A DNA stretch of 64,000 nt from an uncultured Clostridia bacterium (GTDB lineage Bacteria; Bacillota; Clostridia; Peptostreptococcales; Anaerovoracaceae). Each line of letters begins with the position of its first letter. Position 1 is the first letter of the stretch. Of this stretch, positions 33,898 to 42,827 are shown piece by piece. The position numbers and the translations under genes are program-made. The stretch spans positions 62,001 to 126,000 of the forward strand of contig CALCEY010000004.1 of the NCBI GenBank assembly GCA_937900415.1. The letters run 5' to 3'. Below the pieces are notes generated by a model. The model did not search any database, was not told the origin of the DNA, and saw nothing but the letters and a program-made list of their open reading frames with translations.

Positions 33898-36147
33898 TCA
33901 AATTTTTTTAAGATGGGCAATACCTTTTGCCAGTTTTTTTCTTCCCGCGTCGTCAAACATTACAGTCACTGTTTTAGAGTCGCTTTCAATTACAAGACCG
34001 TGGCCGAACTTGCTGTGCTCAACATTGTCACCCGCATTAAAGTTATCGTCACCATAGCCTGCATTCTCTTTTGCCATTCGTTTGGCGTGCTGCAAAGGAT
34101 CGTAAGTCTTATCCGCGGTATTGCCGTAAGGCTTATATGCAGGCGACGCAAAACCGTCCATGCTGCCAGTGTTTACACCGAGACCTCCTGCAGAGCTTCG
34201 ATTGGGTACATATACCATATCGCCGTTCCTGTCCAGAAGGGAAGGATCCAACTCCCGCATAAAAACTGATTCTCTTGTAAATGAACCGCTTCCGTATAAA
34301 ACTCTGTATTCTGCGCTTGTAAGGAATAATCTTTCTTTCGCTCTCGTCATTCCGACATAGCAAAGCCGCCTTTCTTCCTCCATTTTTTCTTCTGAATCTA
34401 TTGAACGGTGTCCCGGAAACAATCCGTCTTCCATGCCTGGCATGAACACCACCGGAAATTCAAGTCCTTTGGCACTGTGCAACGTCATCAGAGTAACCTT
34501 GCCTGATTCCGATTCATACTTATCTGCGTCGCCGTCGGTAGCCACCTTTTCCAAAAATTCCTGCAAAGTAGCCTCTTCTCCTGACGCTTTCTTTTCACTT
34601 TCAAAATCGAATATAAATGATTTAAAATCCAGCAAGTTTTCTATGCGGCCCTCGGCTTCCTGTGTATGCTGTTCTTCCAGGGCTTTCATGTATCCCGTTC
34701 TCACCAGCAAGTTGTCATATATATCAGATACAGTCATGTTGGCCTGTTCTTCTGCACATAAACTTATCACTTCCGACATCTGTTTTACGGAAGCTCTTGC
34801 TTTCGCCGGCAGGCCTTCTATGACTTCATCATCCGAAATAACTTCAAACAGAGATTCTCCTCTGACATTAGCTATCGCTCTGAGCTTTTCCACTGTCTTT
34901 TCGCCTATTCCCCGCTTCGGCTCGTTTATAACACGCATAAATGCCATTTCATCTTTAGGATTAGCTACAAGCCTCATGTATGAAATCATGTCCTTTGTTT
35001 CTTTACGCTCATAGAAGCTGAAGCCTGACAATATCTGATACGGCATCATCGCCCGTCTAAGGGCGTCTTCAAACAATCGTGACTGCGCATTGGTTCTGTA
35101 AAGTATCGCAAAATCGTCATAGTTTCTGGAAGGCCCCTCCAAAAGCTGTATCTCTCGGATGATATATGAAGCTTCCTCTTTATCGTTTGATAGCCTTGAA
35201 TATACTATTTTATGTCCGGCTTCCTGCTCAGTCCACAGTTTCTTGGATTTACGTCCTCTGTTATTTCTTATTACTGAATGAGCGGCTGCAAGAATATTTC
35301 CGCTTGAACGATAATTCTGCTCTAATTTTATGACTTTAGCATTGGGAAAATCCTTTTCAAAATCCAGTATGTTCCTTATATCCGCCCCTCTCCACTCATA
35401 TATGCACTGGTCGTCGTCTCCGACTACGCACAAGTTCTGATGTTCCTGAGCCATAAGCTTTACTATCTGATACTGGATATGATTCGTATCCTGATATTCA
35501 TCTACCATTATATATGAAAAACGGCGGCGGTATCCTGCAATGATGTCTTCGTTGTCACGCAAAACGTGATAAGCGTTTCGCAAAAGGTCGTCGAAGTCCA
35601 TTGCATTATTCTTTTTCAGCTGCCGCTGGTACTCTTTATATATCTTGTATATGGTCTTACTCTTTAGGTTTTCCCCTTCTCGCTCTATGTATTCGTCCGG
35701 ACCCCTGTCGGCTTCTTTTTCTTTGCTTATAATTGCGGACACGTACTGAACAGGGTATATCTTCGTATCCGCGTTCAGCTCCTTGAGGATGTTTTTCAGG
35801 AGCGCTTTCTGGTCTACCGTATCGTATACGACGAAGTTTTTTTCATACCCTGCCGCCTCAAAATTTTCTCTGAGTATCCTAAGGCTCATGGAATGAAAGG
35901 TCATTATCCACATACCCGGACAGCTTCCAACCAGTTTTTCAACTCTCTGGCGCATCTCTCCGGCCGCCTTGTTGGTAAATGTAACCGCAAGAATCTGATA
36001 AGGGCTGACTCCCTGCTCTATCAGATAGGCGATTCTTTGAGTCATAGTCGCCGTTTTGCCGCTTCCGGCTCCCGCTAAAATAAGCAGCGGTCCTTCCGTA
36101 TGAAGCGCCGCCTCTCTTTGCTGCTTGTTCAAACTTTGTAAATCCAT
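33898..36147 (-). CDS. pcrA: ATP-dependent DNA helicase PcrA/UvrD
   Basis: 3'-5' SF1 helicase for excision repair and replication restart. The 749 residues hold Q motif NKQQREAALHTEGP, Walker A LAGAGSGKTATM, Walker B VDEYQDTNHIQY, QNYRSSGNI (motif IV) and TLHSAKGLEFPVVF with YVGMTRAKERLF (motifs V-VI). The C-terminal tail (about 690-749) has the Tudor-like GDNVEHSKFGHGLVI segment seen in PcrA. It begins eight bases after the small gene upstream and is followed by ligA, the usual Firmicute pair. Confidence 0.97.
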   Translation of the reverse strand: MDLQSLNKQQREAALHTEGPLLILAGAGSGKTATMTQRIAYLIEQGVSPYQILAVTFTNKAAGEMRQRVEKLVGSCPGMWIMTFHSMSLRILRENFEAAGYEKNFVVYDTVDQKALLKNILKELNADTKIYPVQYVSAIISKEKEADRGPDEYIEREGENLKSKTIYKIYKEYQRQLKKNNAMDFDDLLRNAYHVLRDNEDIIAGYRRRFSYIMVDEYQDTNHIQYQIVKLMAQEHQNLCVVGDDDQCIYEWRGADIRNILDFEKDFPNAKVIKLEQNYRSSGNILAAAHSVIRNNRGRKSKKLWTEQEAGHKIVYSRLSNDKEEASYIIREIQLLEGPSRNYDDFAILYRTNAQSRLFEDALRRAMMPYQILSGFSFYERKETKDMISYMRLVANPKDEMAFMRVINEPKRGIGEKTVEKLRAIANVRGESLFEVISDDEVIEGLPAKARASVKQMSEVISLCAEEQANMTVSDIYDNLLVRTGYMKALEEQHTQEAEGRIENLLDFKSFIFDFESEKKASGEEATLQEFLEKVATDGDADKYESESGKVTLMTLHSAKGLEFPVVFMPGMEDGLFPGHRSIDSEEKMEEERRLCYVGMTRAKERLFLTSAEYRVLYGSGSFTRESVFMRELDPSLLDRNGDMVYVPNRSSAGGLGVNTGSMDGFASPAYKPYGNTADKTYDPLQHAKRMAKENAGYGDDNFNAGDNVEHSKFGHGLVIESDSKTVTVMFDDAGRKKLAKGIAHLKKI

Positions 36148-36155
36148 AATCTCTT

Positions 36156-36413
36156 CTACTTTCCCTTTTTCTTCAAATAAATTGCATAAGCTATATCAAA
36201 GGCAAAGCCCCAGGCAAGACCTGACACCATACAGAGAGCGACATATGCTGCCATATTTTCTCTCGACCATAAGAAGGACGAGCCCACGCAGCCGATGGTT
36301 ACTGCTATGAGGCTGTATATACGGCCTTTCTTTTTGCGCTTTTCCACCCGTTCTTTTCTTTCCTGCTTTTTTGCCAGCTCCCTTGGCGTAAGTTTTTTCT
36401 TTTTTTTGCTCAT
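36156..36413 (-). CDS. Small two-helix membrane protein with Lys-rich N-terminus
   Basis: An 85-residue protein. The first 30 residues are strongly basic (SKKKKKLTPRELAKKQERKE), probably a cytosolic coiled or disordered segment. Two hydrophobic helices follow (about 32-50 and 56-78). GAGGAA precedes the ATG. It is the first gene of the pcrA-ligA operon, so transcription of the repair genes starts here. I do not recognise a family. Confidence 0.65.
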   Translation of the reverse strand: MSKKKKKLTPRELAKKQERKERVEKRKKKGRIYSLIAVTIGCVGSSFLWSRENMAAYVALCMVSGLAWGFAFDIAYAIYLKKKGK

Positions 36414-36429
36414 GAGCTTCCTCTTTCAG

Positions 36430-36474
36430 TAATTATTATGTCTGCGTATCTGTTTTCGGCAGACATAATAATTA
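36430..36474. promoter_or_regulatory. 16-bp perfect palindrome at the pcrA-ligA operon promoter (operator candidate)
   Basis: Arms TAATTATTATGTCTGC (36430-36445) and GCAGACATAATAATTA (36459-36474) match perfectly across a 13-base gap. On the minus strand the right arm merges with an extended -10, TGATATAAT (TATAAT at 36471-36476). ATGGCA about 18-19 bases further upstream is a fair -35. No T tract follows either arm, so it is not a terminator. Overlap with -10 and start site fits a repressor operator, or a transcript-start hairpin. Confidence 0.6.
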
Positions 36475-36588
36475 TATCACGGAGTCGCATATTTTGCCAT
36501 ACATTTGTCCTTGCGGCGGAGCTCAGTCTGTCCTTCGTCTACAGTCTGACTCGTACCCTCCTCCGTATAAAGTTGCCATCGCTCTTTT

Positions 36589-37416
36589 TTATAAATAATG
36601 GAAGAAATTATAAACGCTTATTAGTATGATGCACGCCAAAACCCCTGTGAACAGTTTTTCAATCACCTCTGAACTTATTTTTGAATTTATTCTTCTGCCT
36701 ATAATTCCCCCTGTAATTCCTCCTGCCGCCATGAGAACAACTTCCTGCAAGCTTACGTCCGGAATAGACGATGTGGCAATCGTATAGGACAGGCTGAATA
36801 TTTGAGAAATAAATATTATAAACAAAGAGTTTTGTACTGCTGTTTTGGTTTCCATGGAGAAAAAGTAATAAAGAACCACTAAATCTATCGGTCCGCCGCC
36901 GATTCCCAAAAAGCTTGACATACAGCCTAAAAGCACGCCGAAAATCAAAATTATCGCCATATTCTTCAGCCTCTTTGTTTTAATTTTTTTCTTGTTTTTA
37001 GTATAAATCAAAGTCCCCGCAGCTACTGCTCCGAGAATCACAGATTGGAAAGCCCCTATTCTGTCAGACAGCGAAAGCATTTCTTTTGCCGTTTCAAAAA
37101 TCATCTTTCCTGCCAAGCCTCCCATAGCAGCGCCTATTGCGAGAGGGACAACGTTTTTCAAATCAATTTTACCGCTGCCGTCACAGCCCTCGGACAAGTT
37201 TTTATCTCTGCTTCGGGCACTGTTTTTTTTGTTTCTGAAAACAGAATATGCTGTCATCATGAGCACTGTACAAGTTGATAAAAAACTGGCGCTGCTGACG
37301 TCTGTAAGCCCTGTTATATCCATTACCGGTTTTATTATAACTCCACCGCCGATTCCGCAAACAGCTCCTATTATCGACGCAGCCAGACCAATTAAAAAAA
37401 TCGCTGTTAAGTACAT
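36589..37416 (-). CDS. TSUP (TauE/SafE, DUF81) family permease
   Basis: A 275-residue membrane protein with about eight helices in two repeats. The duplicated glycine motifs GAVCGIGGGVIIKP and SSFLGIGGGPIDLVV are the TSUP signature. Family members export or import sulfite, sulfoacetate, taurine-derived or other organosulfur anions. The ATG at 37416 has GGAGG upstream. It is downstream of the GntR gene by about 150 bases; a small hairpin lies at the GntR stop, so cotranscription is uncertain. Substrate unknown. Confidence 0.85.
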   Translation of the reverse strand: MYLTAIFLIGLAASIIGAVCGIGGGVIIKPVMDITGLTDVSSASFLSTCTVLMMTAYSVFRNKKNSARSRDKNLSEGCDGSGKIDLKNVVPLAIGAAMGGLAGKMIFETAKEMLSLSDRIGAFQSVILGAVAAGTLIYTKNKKKIKTKRLKNMAIILIFGVLLGCMSSFLGIGGGPIDLVVLYYFFSMETKTAVQNSLFIIFISQIFSLSYTIATSSIPDVSLQEVVLMAAGGITGGIIGRRINSKISSEVIEKLFTGVLACIILISVYNFFHYL

Positions 37417-37567
37417 TTCAGTCCTCCGAATACCGGGCAGCGTCAAACGCTTACCCTGACTAAAAATTTCCTTAACAGCAACTTTTCAATTCAAAATCAA
37501 AGGTTCTTCTATGTCCGAACTCTATGAAAACAGCCTTGCCTTGCAGATTCATAAATGATACTGCATG

Positions 37568-38263
37568 CTATAAAGACAAAAAGTCTTTTACCGGCGTCTG
37601 GCTCTCTATATCAAATATAAGACGCTTCTTGGCGTGCTGTATGTGCTCTGCAATACATTCCTGTGCCGCTTGCACATTTTTTTCTCTTATGAACTCAAGG
37701 ATTCTTTTATGTCCTTCAATTGAAGCCGGCGAATCCATAGGGTCATTACTGTCATATAAAAGTATATATACGTCTACCTTATTAAGCATTTCATTTATAT
37801 ATCTGCACAATACCTGATTTTCGCCCAGCTCTGCAATCTTTATATGAAAAGCTCGATTTATCATATCATACTCGTCATAATTGTTACTTTCATATGCTTT
37901 CTGTTCGCACTCTATACACTTCTCAAGCTGCAAAACTTTTTCCTCTGTGAGGCTTTCTATCAGCAGTGATACAGATAATTGTTCCATAGCTACTCTGACT
38001 ACATATGTATTATCAATTTCTTCTATGCTGGGTTCTGTAACATAAGCTCCTTTCTTAGGTATTATATTTACGTACCCTTGAAATTCAAGTTGCTTAAGCG
38101 CAGCTCTTACAGGAGTTCTGCTCATTCCCAGTATTCTGCCTAATGCGGCTTCCGATAATTTTCTTCCTGGAAGTATATTCTTGTCTCTGATAGCATCTTT
38201 TATCTTTTGGTATGCAATGCTTTCGGCATTGCTGCCGTGTTCTTCGTCTGATTTGTAGCTCAT
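37568..38263 (-). CDS. GntR-family regulator with FCD domain
   Basis: A 231-residue repressor or activator of the FadR subgroup. N-terminal winged helix (about 15-80) with GRKLSEAALGRILGMSRTPV as the recognition region, C-terminal all-helical FCD domain (about 95-220) that usually binds a carboxylate with a metal through Asp/His residues (visible NRAFHIKIAE and EGHKRIL). GCGAGG precedes the ATG. Its own promoter is at 38303-38331. The nearby aminotransferase promoter carries a GTATAC-type palindrome expected for this subgroup, so it is the likely local regulator. Confidence 0.88.
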   Translation of the reverse strand: MSYKSDEEHGSNAESIAYQKIKDAIRDKNILPGRKLSEAALGRILGMSRTPVRAALKQLEFQGYVNIIPKKGAYVTEPSIEEIDNTYVVRVAMEQLSVSLLIESLTEEKVLQLEKCIECEQKAYESNNYDEYDMINRAFHIKIAELGENQVLCRYINEMLNKVDVYILLYDSNDPMDSPASIEGHKRILEFIREKNVQAAQECIAEHIQHAKKRLIFDIESQTPVKDFLSL

Positions 38264-38292
38264 CTATAACCTCGCCATATTATAATTTCTGT

Positions 38293-38331
38293 TTATTATA
38301 TAATAATATACGACATAAAAGATAAAGTCAA
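38293..38331 (-). promoter_or_regulatory. Promoter of the gntR gene with AT-rich palindrome
   Basis: Minus strand: TTGACT (-35, 38326-38331), 17-base spacer, TATTAT (-10, 38303-38308). A 14-bp perfect palindrome TTATTATATAATAA (38293-38306) overlaps the -10, possible site of autoregulation, although pure A/T palindromes are common by chance. Confidence 0.65.
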
Positions 38332-38357
38332 TGAGCTAACCCATCCCTCGGATTCAT

Positions 38358-38912
38358 TCAGCGGATCCTCTCTCTTATCCTTTCGATAAAAGTCTCAGAT
38401 GGCGTGAAGAAACAGTAATGTTTTTTTCCGTTTCGTTCATACATAAGCACAAAAGCTTTTTTCTTTCCCCTGTTTGTAAAAAGCTTTCTGTTAAGGAAAT
38501 ATGTTTTCTTTTTAAAGCATTTAAATTTTCTTTCATCAAATGAGACAATTCCTCTTATTTCCTCGGGATAGATAATTGCCGCCAAATTACTTTTACTGCC
38601 GTACATTCGTTCTATCATAACTGTTCCCGGCTTTAACATTATCGTTCCCATTCTGCGAGGAAGAATTCTCATCTCGGTTTCAATAATAAACGAATATTTA
38701 TATCCGCAGATAAATCTCGTATATACTCTGTAAGATAACGCTGTTATCAGGATATATGAAGCCAGAAGTATACCTTCCCCTACAAACGGCGGCATGTTAA
38801 GGCAGAATTCATAAATATAAGGTATGCTCAGCAATATCAAGACTGCCGCCACAAGACAAATACGATTGATATTTTTTTCTTCCTTTGCAGGCTCCAAATT
38901 TTCAGAATACAT
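38358..38912 (-). CDS. Unknown two-helix membrane protein, 184 aa
   Basis: N-terminal charged segment, two hydrophobic helices (about 17-38 and 43-62), then a basic soluble domain of about 120 residues with alternating beta-like segments (SFIIETEMRILPRR, GTVMIERMYGSK, KHYCFFTPSETF). The topology resembles membrane-anchored PH-like/YcxB proteins, but I see no diagnostic motif. AAAAAAGGAG precedes the ATG. A strong hairpin separates it from the NhaC-type gene upstream. Function unknown. Confidence 0.6.
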   Translation of the reverse strand: MYSENLEPAKEEKNINRICLVAAVLILLSIPYIYEFCLNMPPFVGEGILLASYILITALSYRVYTRFICGYKYSFIIETEMRILPRRMGTIMLKPGTVMIERMYGSKSNLAAIIYPEEIRGIVSFDERKFKCFKKKTYFLNRKLFTNRGKKKAFVLMYERNGKKHYCFFTPSETFIERIRERIR

Positions 38913-38935
38913 AGCGCTATTCTCCTTTTTTCAAA

Positions 38936-38964
38936 GACTGCCCGCCGAAAACGACCGGGCAGTC
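38936..38964 (-). terminator. Hairpin after the NhaC-type gene
   Basis: Perfect 9-bp stem GACTGCCCG (38936-38944) and CGGGCAGTC (38956-38964), 11-base loop. On the minus strand the tail is TTTGAAAAAAGG, a short T run that merges with the ribosome site of the next gene. It may be a partial terminator that allows some read-through. Confidence 0.55.
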
Positions 38965-38990
38965 ATGATTTTCTTCAAAGCGAATCGCCT

Positions 38991-40412
38991 TTAATCTACC
39001 TGTTCGTATGTTTTGCTTGAATATATTTCTCCCGTATGCCACATAAATTTACCTGCGAAGCCGCATACTATTTCAACTATAGGAAGAAGCCAGCAAAGGA
39101 ATGCGAACGGAAAATATTGATATGTTGAAACGCCCATCAGCCTTGTGCAGTTGATTCCTCCCTGGTTCCAAGGGATCAACGGTGCTACGACAGTTCCTCC
39201 GCCTTCAAGCGCTCTGGAAAGAACCTGCGGTAAAAGCTGTTTCTTCTTGTATTCTTCCACATACATCTTGCCCGGCAATACTATAGACATATATTGTTCA
39301 CCTGTAAGAATATTCACTAATATACATGACAAAACTGTTGTACACTGAAGTCTTCCATCAGTCTTGGTGGCGAAAGATATTTTCTCTATGAAAGATTTAA
39401 ATACTCCGGCTTTTTCTAAAATAACTCCAAACGCAACGCTTAATATACCTACTACGACAACCCAGAACATGTAAGTGGCTCCGCCTCTCTGAAGAAGACG
39501 ATTCACCGCTTCGTTTCCATAGTCAACCATAGGACCGTTATATAAAAAGCCCATCATGCTCATAAAGGTTTCTCCTTGTAAAGTGCAAGCGATTATTGAG
39601 CTTACCAGTATGTTTATCAACAGGGATAACAATGCCGGTACTTTCATGAAATTAAGAACTAAAATTAAAACCGGAGGTATAACGCATATAATAGATATAT
39701 TAAAATGTTCGGAAAGCAAAGCCAGCATTTCTTCAATTTCAGCGGATGTAGACGCTCCGCCGCCACTGCCGAAGCCGAGCACTGCAAAGATAATTATGCA
39801 GAGTATCGCAGTCGGAATGGTAGTATACATCATGCTTTTTATGTGTTCAAAGATGTTGGCTTCCGATACTGCCGGCGCCAAATTGGTAGTATCTGACATT
39901 GGGCTCATTTTGTCTCCGAAATATGAACCTGAAACTATTGCGCCTCCTGTCATTGCAATATTTATTCCCATAACTTCGCCCATACCTACCAGCGCTATTC
40001 CTATAGTAGCTACTGTGGATATTGAGCTTCCTATCATTGTCGATACTATAGCGCACATAAGAAATGCCGTAACAAGGAAAAATTTAGGATTTATTAAATG
40101 AAGACCCCATGAAATTATTGAAGGAATGGTTCCGCAGGCCATCCATGTGGCTATCAAGCATCCTACAACAAGCAGAATTAGAGACGGGCTTGTCGCTATT
40201 CTTCCTGCTTCGGCAATTGCATCCTCAAACAAATCCCATTTTGCGCCCTGTATCATCAAAACTGCTATGGCGACAAAGATTGATGCAAGCATAGCTATAA
40301 TAAGATCTATCTTAAGTACCGATACACCTACCATTACTGCAACTACCATAAAAACGACCATTATTATCGCTCCGGGAACATTGCATTGTCTGAACTCTTT
40401 TTTTTCTTTCAT
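38991..40412 (-). CDS. NhaC-family Na+/H+ antiporter or amino-acid transporter
   Basis: A 473-residue protein with about 11-12 helices. The segment GAIVSGSYFGDKMSPMSDTTNLAP is the NhaC-family hallmark. NhaC-type proteins exchange Na+ for H+, malate/lactate, or import amino acids such as methionine, lysine and tyrosine. Here it lies between an OCD-like reductase plus aminotransferase and a GntR regulator, so uptake of an amino-acid substrate is the more likely job. AAAGGAG precedes the ATG. About 107 bases separate it from the reductase gene. Confidence 0.85.
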   Translation of the reverse strand: MKEKKEFRQCNVPGAIIMVVFMVVAVMVGVSVLKIDLIIAMLASIFVAIAVLMIQGAKWDLFEDAIAEAGRIATSPSLILLVVGCLIATWMACGTIPSIISWGLHLINPKFFLVTAFLMCAIVSTMIGSSISTVATIGIALVGMGEVMGINIAMTGGAIVSGSYFGDKMSPMSDTTNLAPAVSEANIFEHIKSMMYTTIPTAILCIIIFAVLGFGSGGGASTSAEIEEMLALLSEHFNISIICVIPPVLILVLNFMKVPALLSLLINILVSSIIACTLQGETFMSMMGFLYNGPMVDYGNEAVNRLLQRGGATYMFWVVVVGILSVAFGVILEKAGVFKSFIEKISFATKTDGRLQCTTVLSCILVNILTGEQYMSIVLPGKMYVEEYKKKQLLPQVLSRALEGGGTVVAPLIPWNQGGINCTRLMGVSTYQYFPFAFLCWLLPIVEIVCGFAGKFMWHTGEIYSSKTYEQVD

Positions 40413-40518
40413 TTTTGCTCTCCTTTTTCAATATCGTTCACGTAAATAAATGCAAAATTCATCAGTAAGTGAATTCATCGTTATAGATGCAGCGCCCTTG
40501 GAAGGAGGGCTCTGCAAT

Positions 40519-41532
40519 TTAAATGTCAACAATTGTACCTATTTTCTTTTCTTCAGCGATATCAAGAACTTTTTTTGCTGTAACTAGATCCTGAATGGCT
40601 ATACCTGTAGTGTCGTATAAAGTTATGTCTTCTTCTGAAGTTCTTCCTTGTTTTCGTCCTATAATAACTTCTCCGATTTCTCCCAGTATATTTTCTTCCG
40701 TTATCACATTCTTTTTAATGCCGGTTTCGATTTCGCCTACGTTGATACACTGCGCCACGTCATCGACATATATTTTCATCCTCGGCAGGATATTTTCATC
40801 AATCTCCTGCTTTCCGGAGACGTCTGAGCCTACACAGCTGAAATGAGTGCCGGCTTTTACCCATTCATTCATAACGATAGGTGTTCTCGAAGGTGTCGCA
40901 GTAACTATGATGTCGCTTTCTCCAACTGTTTTTTCAAGATTACATACAGCCTTAAACTGAACTTTTGAAGCGTCTACATTTAGATCTTTCAAAAGTTTAA
41001 CCGCATTTTCTGCCACTTCTATCGCATTACTTTCACTAAGGCCGTCATAAATTGAAATTTTTTCAATATCAGGTCTGACGGTAAGCGCTGCTGCCATCTG
41101 AAACAAAGCTTGTTTCCCTGCGCCTATCATAGTCATTCTTGAAGCATCTTTCCTTGCCAGATATTTTATTCCCAATGCTCCGGCTGCTCCCGTTCTCAGG
41201 CATGTAATATATCCTGCATCCATTACTCCAAGAGGTACGCCGTTTTCAGCGTTATAAACGGTAAGAATACCAATCAGGTTAGGCAGACCCACTTTTATAT
41301 TGTTAGAAAAATATGATACTGATTTCATTCCGAATATATTCAATCCACCTATATATCCGGATTTTATATCCATATCAGAAACACCGACTTCAAAATCATA
41401 AGTTACCAGCGGCCATACGCTGGTTTTCCCCTCAGCTTTAAGACGGTATACATCTTCAACAGCATCCACTGCATCTTTTATGGATACTATCGGCTTAATC
41501 TGTTCCTGACTTAAAATCCTGATATTAAACAT
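40519..41532 (-). CDS. Ornithine cyclodeaminase/mu-crystallin family oxidoreductase
   Basis: A 337-residue Rossmann-fold enzyme. NAD(P)-binding motif MTMIGAGKQALFQM lies near residue 135, and DAGYITCLRTGAAGALG and VGSDVSGKQEID are family segments. Relatives include ornithine cyclodeaminase, alanine dehydrogenase and ketimine or delta1-pyrroline-carboxylate reductases; the exact reaction cannot be read off. The start follows the aminotransferase stop by three bases (ATG at 41532 or GTG at 41535), with GGGAGGAA inside the upstream gene, so the two are translationally coupled and probably act on the same substrate. Confidence 0.85.
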   Translation of the reverse strand: MFNIRILSQEQIKPIVSIKDAVDAVEDVYRLKAEGKTSVWPLVTYDFEVGVSDMDIKSGYIGGLNIFGMKSVSYFSNNIKVGLPNLIGILTVYNAENGVPLGVMDAGYITCLRTGAAGALGIKYLARKDASRMTMIGAGKQALFQMAAALTVRPDIEKISIYDGLSESNAIEVAENAVKLLKDLNVDASKVQFKAVCNLEKTVGESDIIVTATPSRTPIVMNEWVKAGTHFSCVGSDVSGKQEIDENILPRMKIYVDDVAQCINVGEIETGIKKNVITEENILGEIGEVIIGRKQGRTSEEDITLYDTTGIAIQDLVTAKKVLDIAEEKKIGTIVDI

Positions 41533-41535
41533 CAC

Positions 41536-42672
41536 CTATTCCTCCCTCTGAGCTATTTTTTCAATATGTTCGTCTATAGCTTCTATAGCTTTTGCTGTTA
41601 TGTCAGGCGGAGAAACGAGTCCCATACGGAAATATCCTTCCATACCGAAAGCATATCCCGGCATAATGAGGAACCCTGTTTCTTCTACCAGCGTGCGGCA
41701 AAATTCAACTGAATCTACCGGCAAGTCATATTTGATGATTGCTACCGTTCCCGCATCCGGTCTTCTGTATGAAAGCTTAGGGTTTTCTCTTATCCATGAA
41801 TCGACCTGAGCGAGGTTCTCATCAATTATCTTCCTGTTTCTGTTAAAAATTTTCTCTCTGTTGGCAATCGCTATGTAGGCCAGATATTCTTCAACCGTTC
41901 CCATCTCCATCGTATAAAAATGTCTGTACTCTACCATCTGCTTGATGAGCTCTGCATCTGTTACTGTCCAACCTATTCTTAGCCCCGGCAGAGAAAAAGC
42001 TTTTGATATGCTGCATGTGCTTATTCCTTTTTCATATATATCTGCCATATAAACCTGTTTGCAGCCATCTATATGGGGCATTTCCATATAAGCTTCGTCA
42101 CAAAGAACGTATGCGTCTCTTTCTGCTGCTACCTGTACTAATACTTCAAGTTCTTCCCTGCTGAACAGACGGCCTGACGGATTGTTGGGATTTGTTAAGC
42201 TTATCATTCTTGTTTTTTCATCCATCATTTCCCTTATGACATCGTATTCAATATCATAATTGTTTTCCGGTTTAAGCCAGTATTCTCTGACTTCATATCC
42301 GATAAGCTTAGGGAGAGAATTCAGCTGCTGATATGTAGGCATTATACATATCAGGTTATCACCCGGTCTGTAAACCGAGCTGTATGCTATCTGGTTAGCT
42401 CCTACCCCTCCGTGACCGGTAATAATATTTTCAGGTCCGGTATTTTCTCCGTAGATATCACTGAGAGACTGACGAAGTTCCTGCAAGCCAAAACGGTCGC
42501 TGTATCCTAATTTCATTGTCAGCAGCCTCTCTTTAGCTTTTTCAGGCTCTTCGGATAAATTCATCAATTCTTCCATATTGAATGCGCCTACATAACTTTC
42601 TGCTATGTCGTGCTTACAATTGTGTTCATATTTGGCGAACCAATTGCCTCCGAAAGATTTTTCAATGGCCAT
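41536..42672 (-). CDS. Class I/II PLP-dependent aminotransferase
   Basis: A fold-type I aminotransferase of 378 residues from the ATG at 42672 (AAGGAAG upstream; an in-frame GTG 15 codons earlier lacks a site). Visible are NPNNPSGRLFS (Asn contact to PLP), the PLP lysine in CSISKAFSLPGLRIGW and the C-terminal Arg of GYFRMGL. The N-terminal part resembles capreomycidine-synthase-like aminotransferases more than AspC. First gene of the cluster, with its own promoter and operator. The coupled OCD-like enzyme suggests that it makes or uses an imino/keto acid. Confidence 0.87.
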   Translation of the reverse strand: MAIEKSFGGNWFAKYEHNCKHDIAESYVGAFNMEELMNLSEEPEKAKERLLTMKLGYSDRFGLQELRQSLSDIYGENTGPENIITGHGGVGANQIAYSSVYRPGDNLICIMPTYQQLNSLPKLIGYEVREYWLKPENNYDIEYDVIREMMDEKTRMISLTNPNNPSGRLFSREELEVLVQVAAERDAYVLCDEAYMEMPHIDGCKQVYMADIYEKGISTCSISKAFSLPGLRIGWTVTDAELIKQMVEYRHFYTMEMGTVEEYLAYIAIANREKIFNRNRKIIDENLAQVDSWIRENPKLSYRRPDAGTVAIIKYDLPVDSVEFCRTLVEETGFLIMPGYAFGMEGYFRMGLVSPPDITAKAIEAIDEHIEKIAQREE

Positions 42673-42802
42673 ATTAGCATCACTTCCTTCTTTGATAATT
42701 CTGTTTTTCTGTTTCACGCTTATTCCAAATATATCGACTATCCTTAAATTTCAGGCGACACAAGTAATTAAATAAGCGCCGTTTCCCATTTTGTGTACAA
42801 GC

Positions 42803-42827
42803 ATGGTATACAATTTATATATACCAT
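42803..42827. promoter_or_regulatory. GntR/FCD-type operator palindrome
   Basis: ATGGTATA (42803-42810) and TATACCAT (42820-42827) form a perfect 8-bp inverted repeat around a 9-base centre. The half site TGGTATACAA fits the GTATAC-centred operators typical of FadR-subgroup (FCD) GntR regulators. It covers the -10 of the aminotransferase promoter, a repressor position. The likely regulator is encoded at 37568-38263. Confidence 0.6.
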
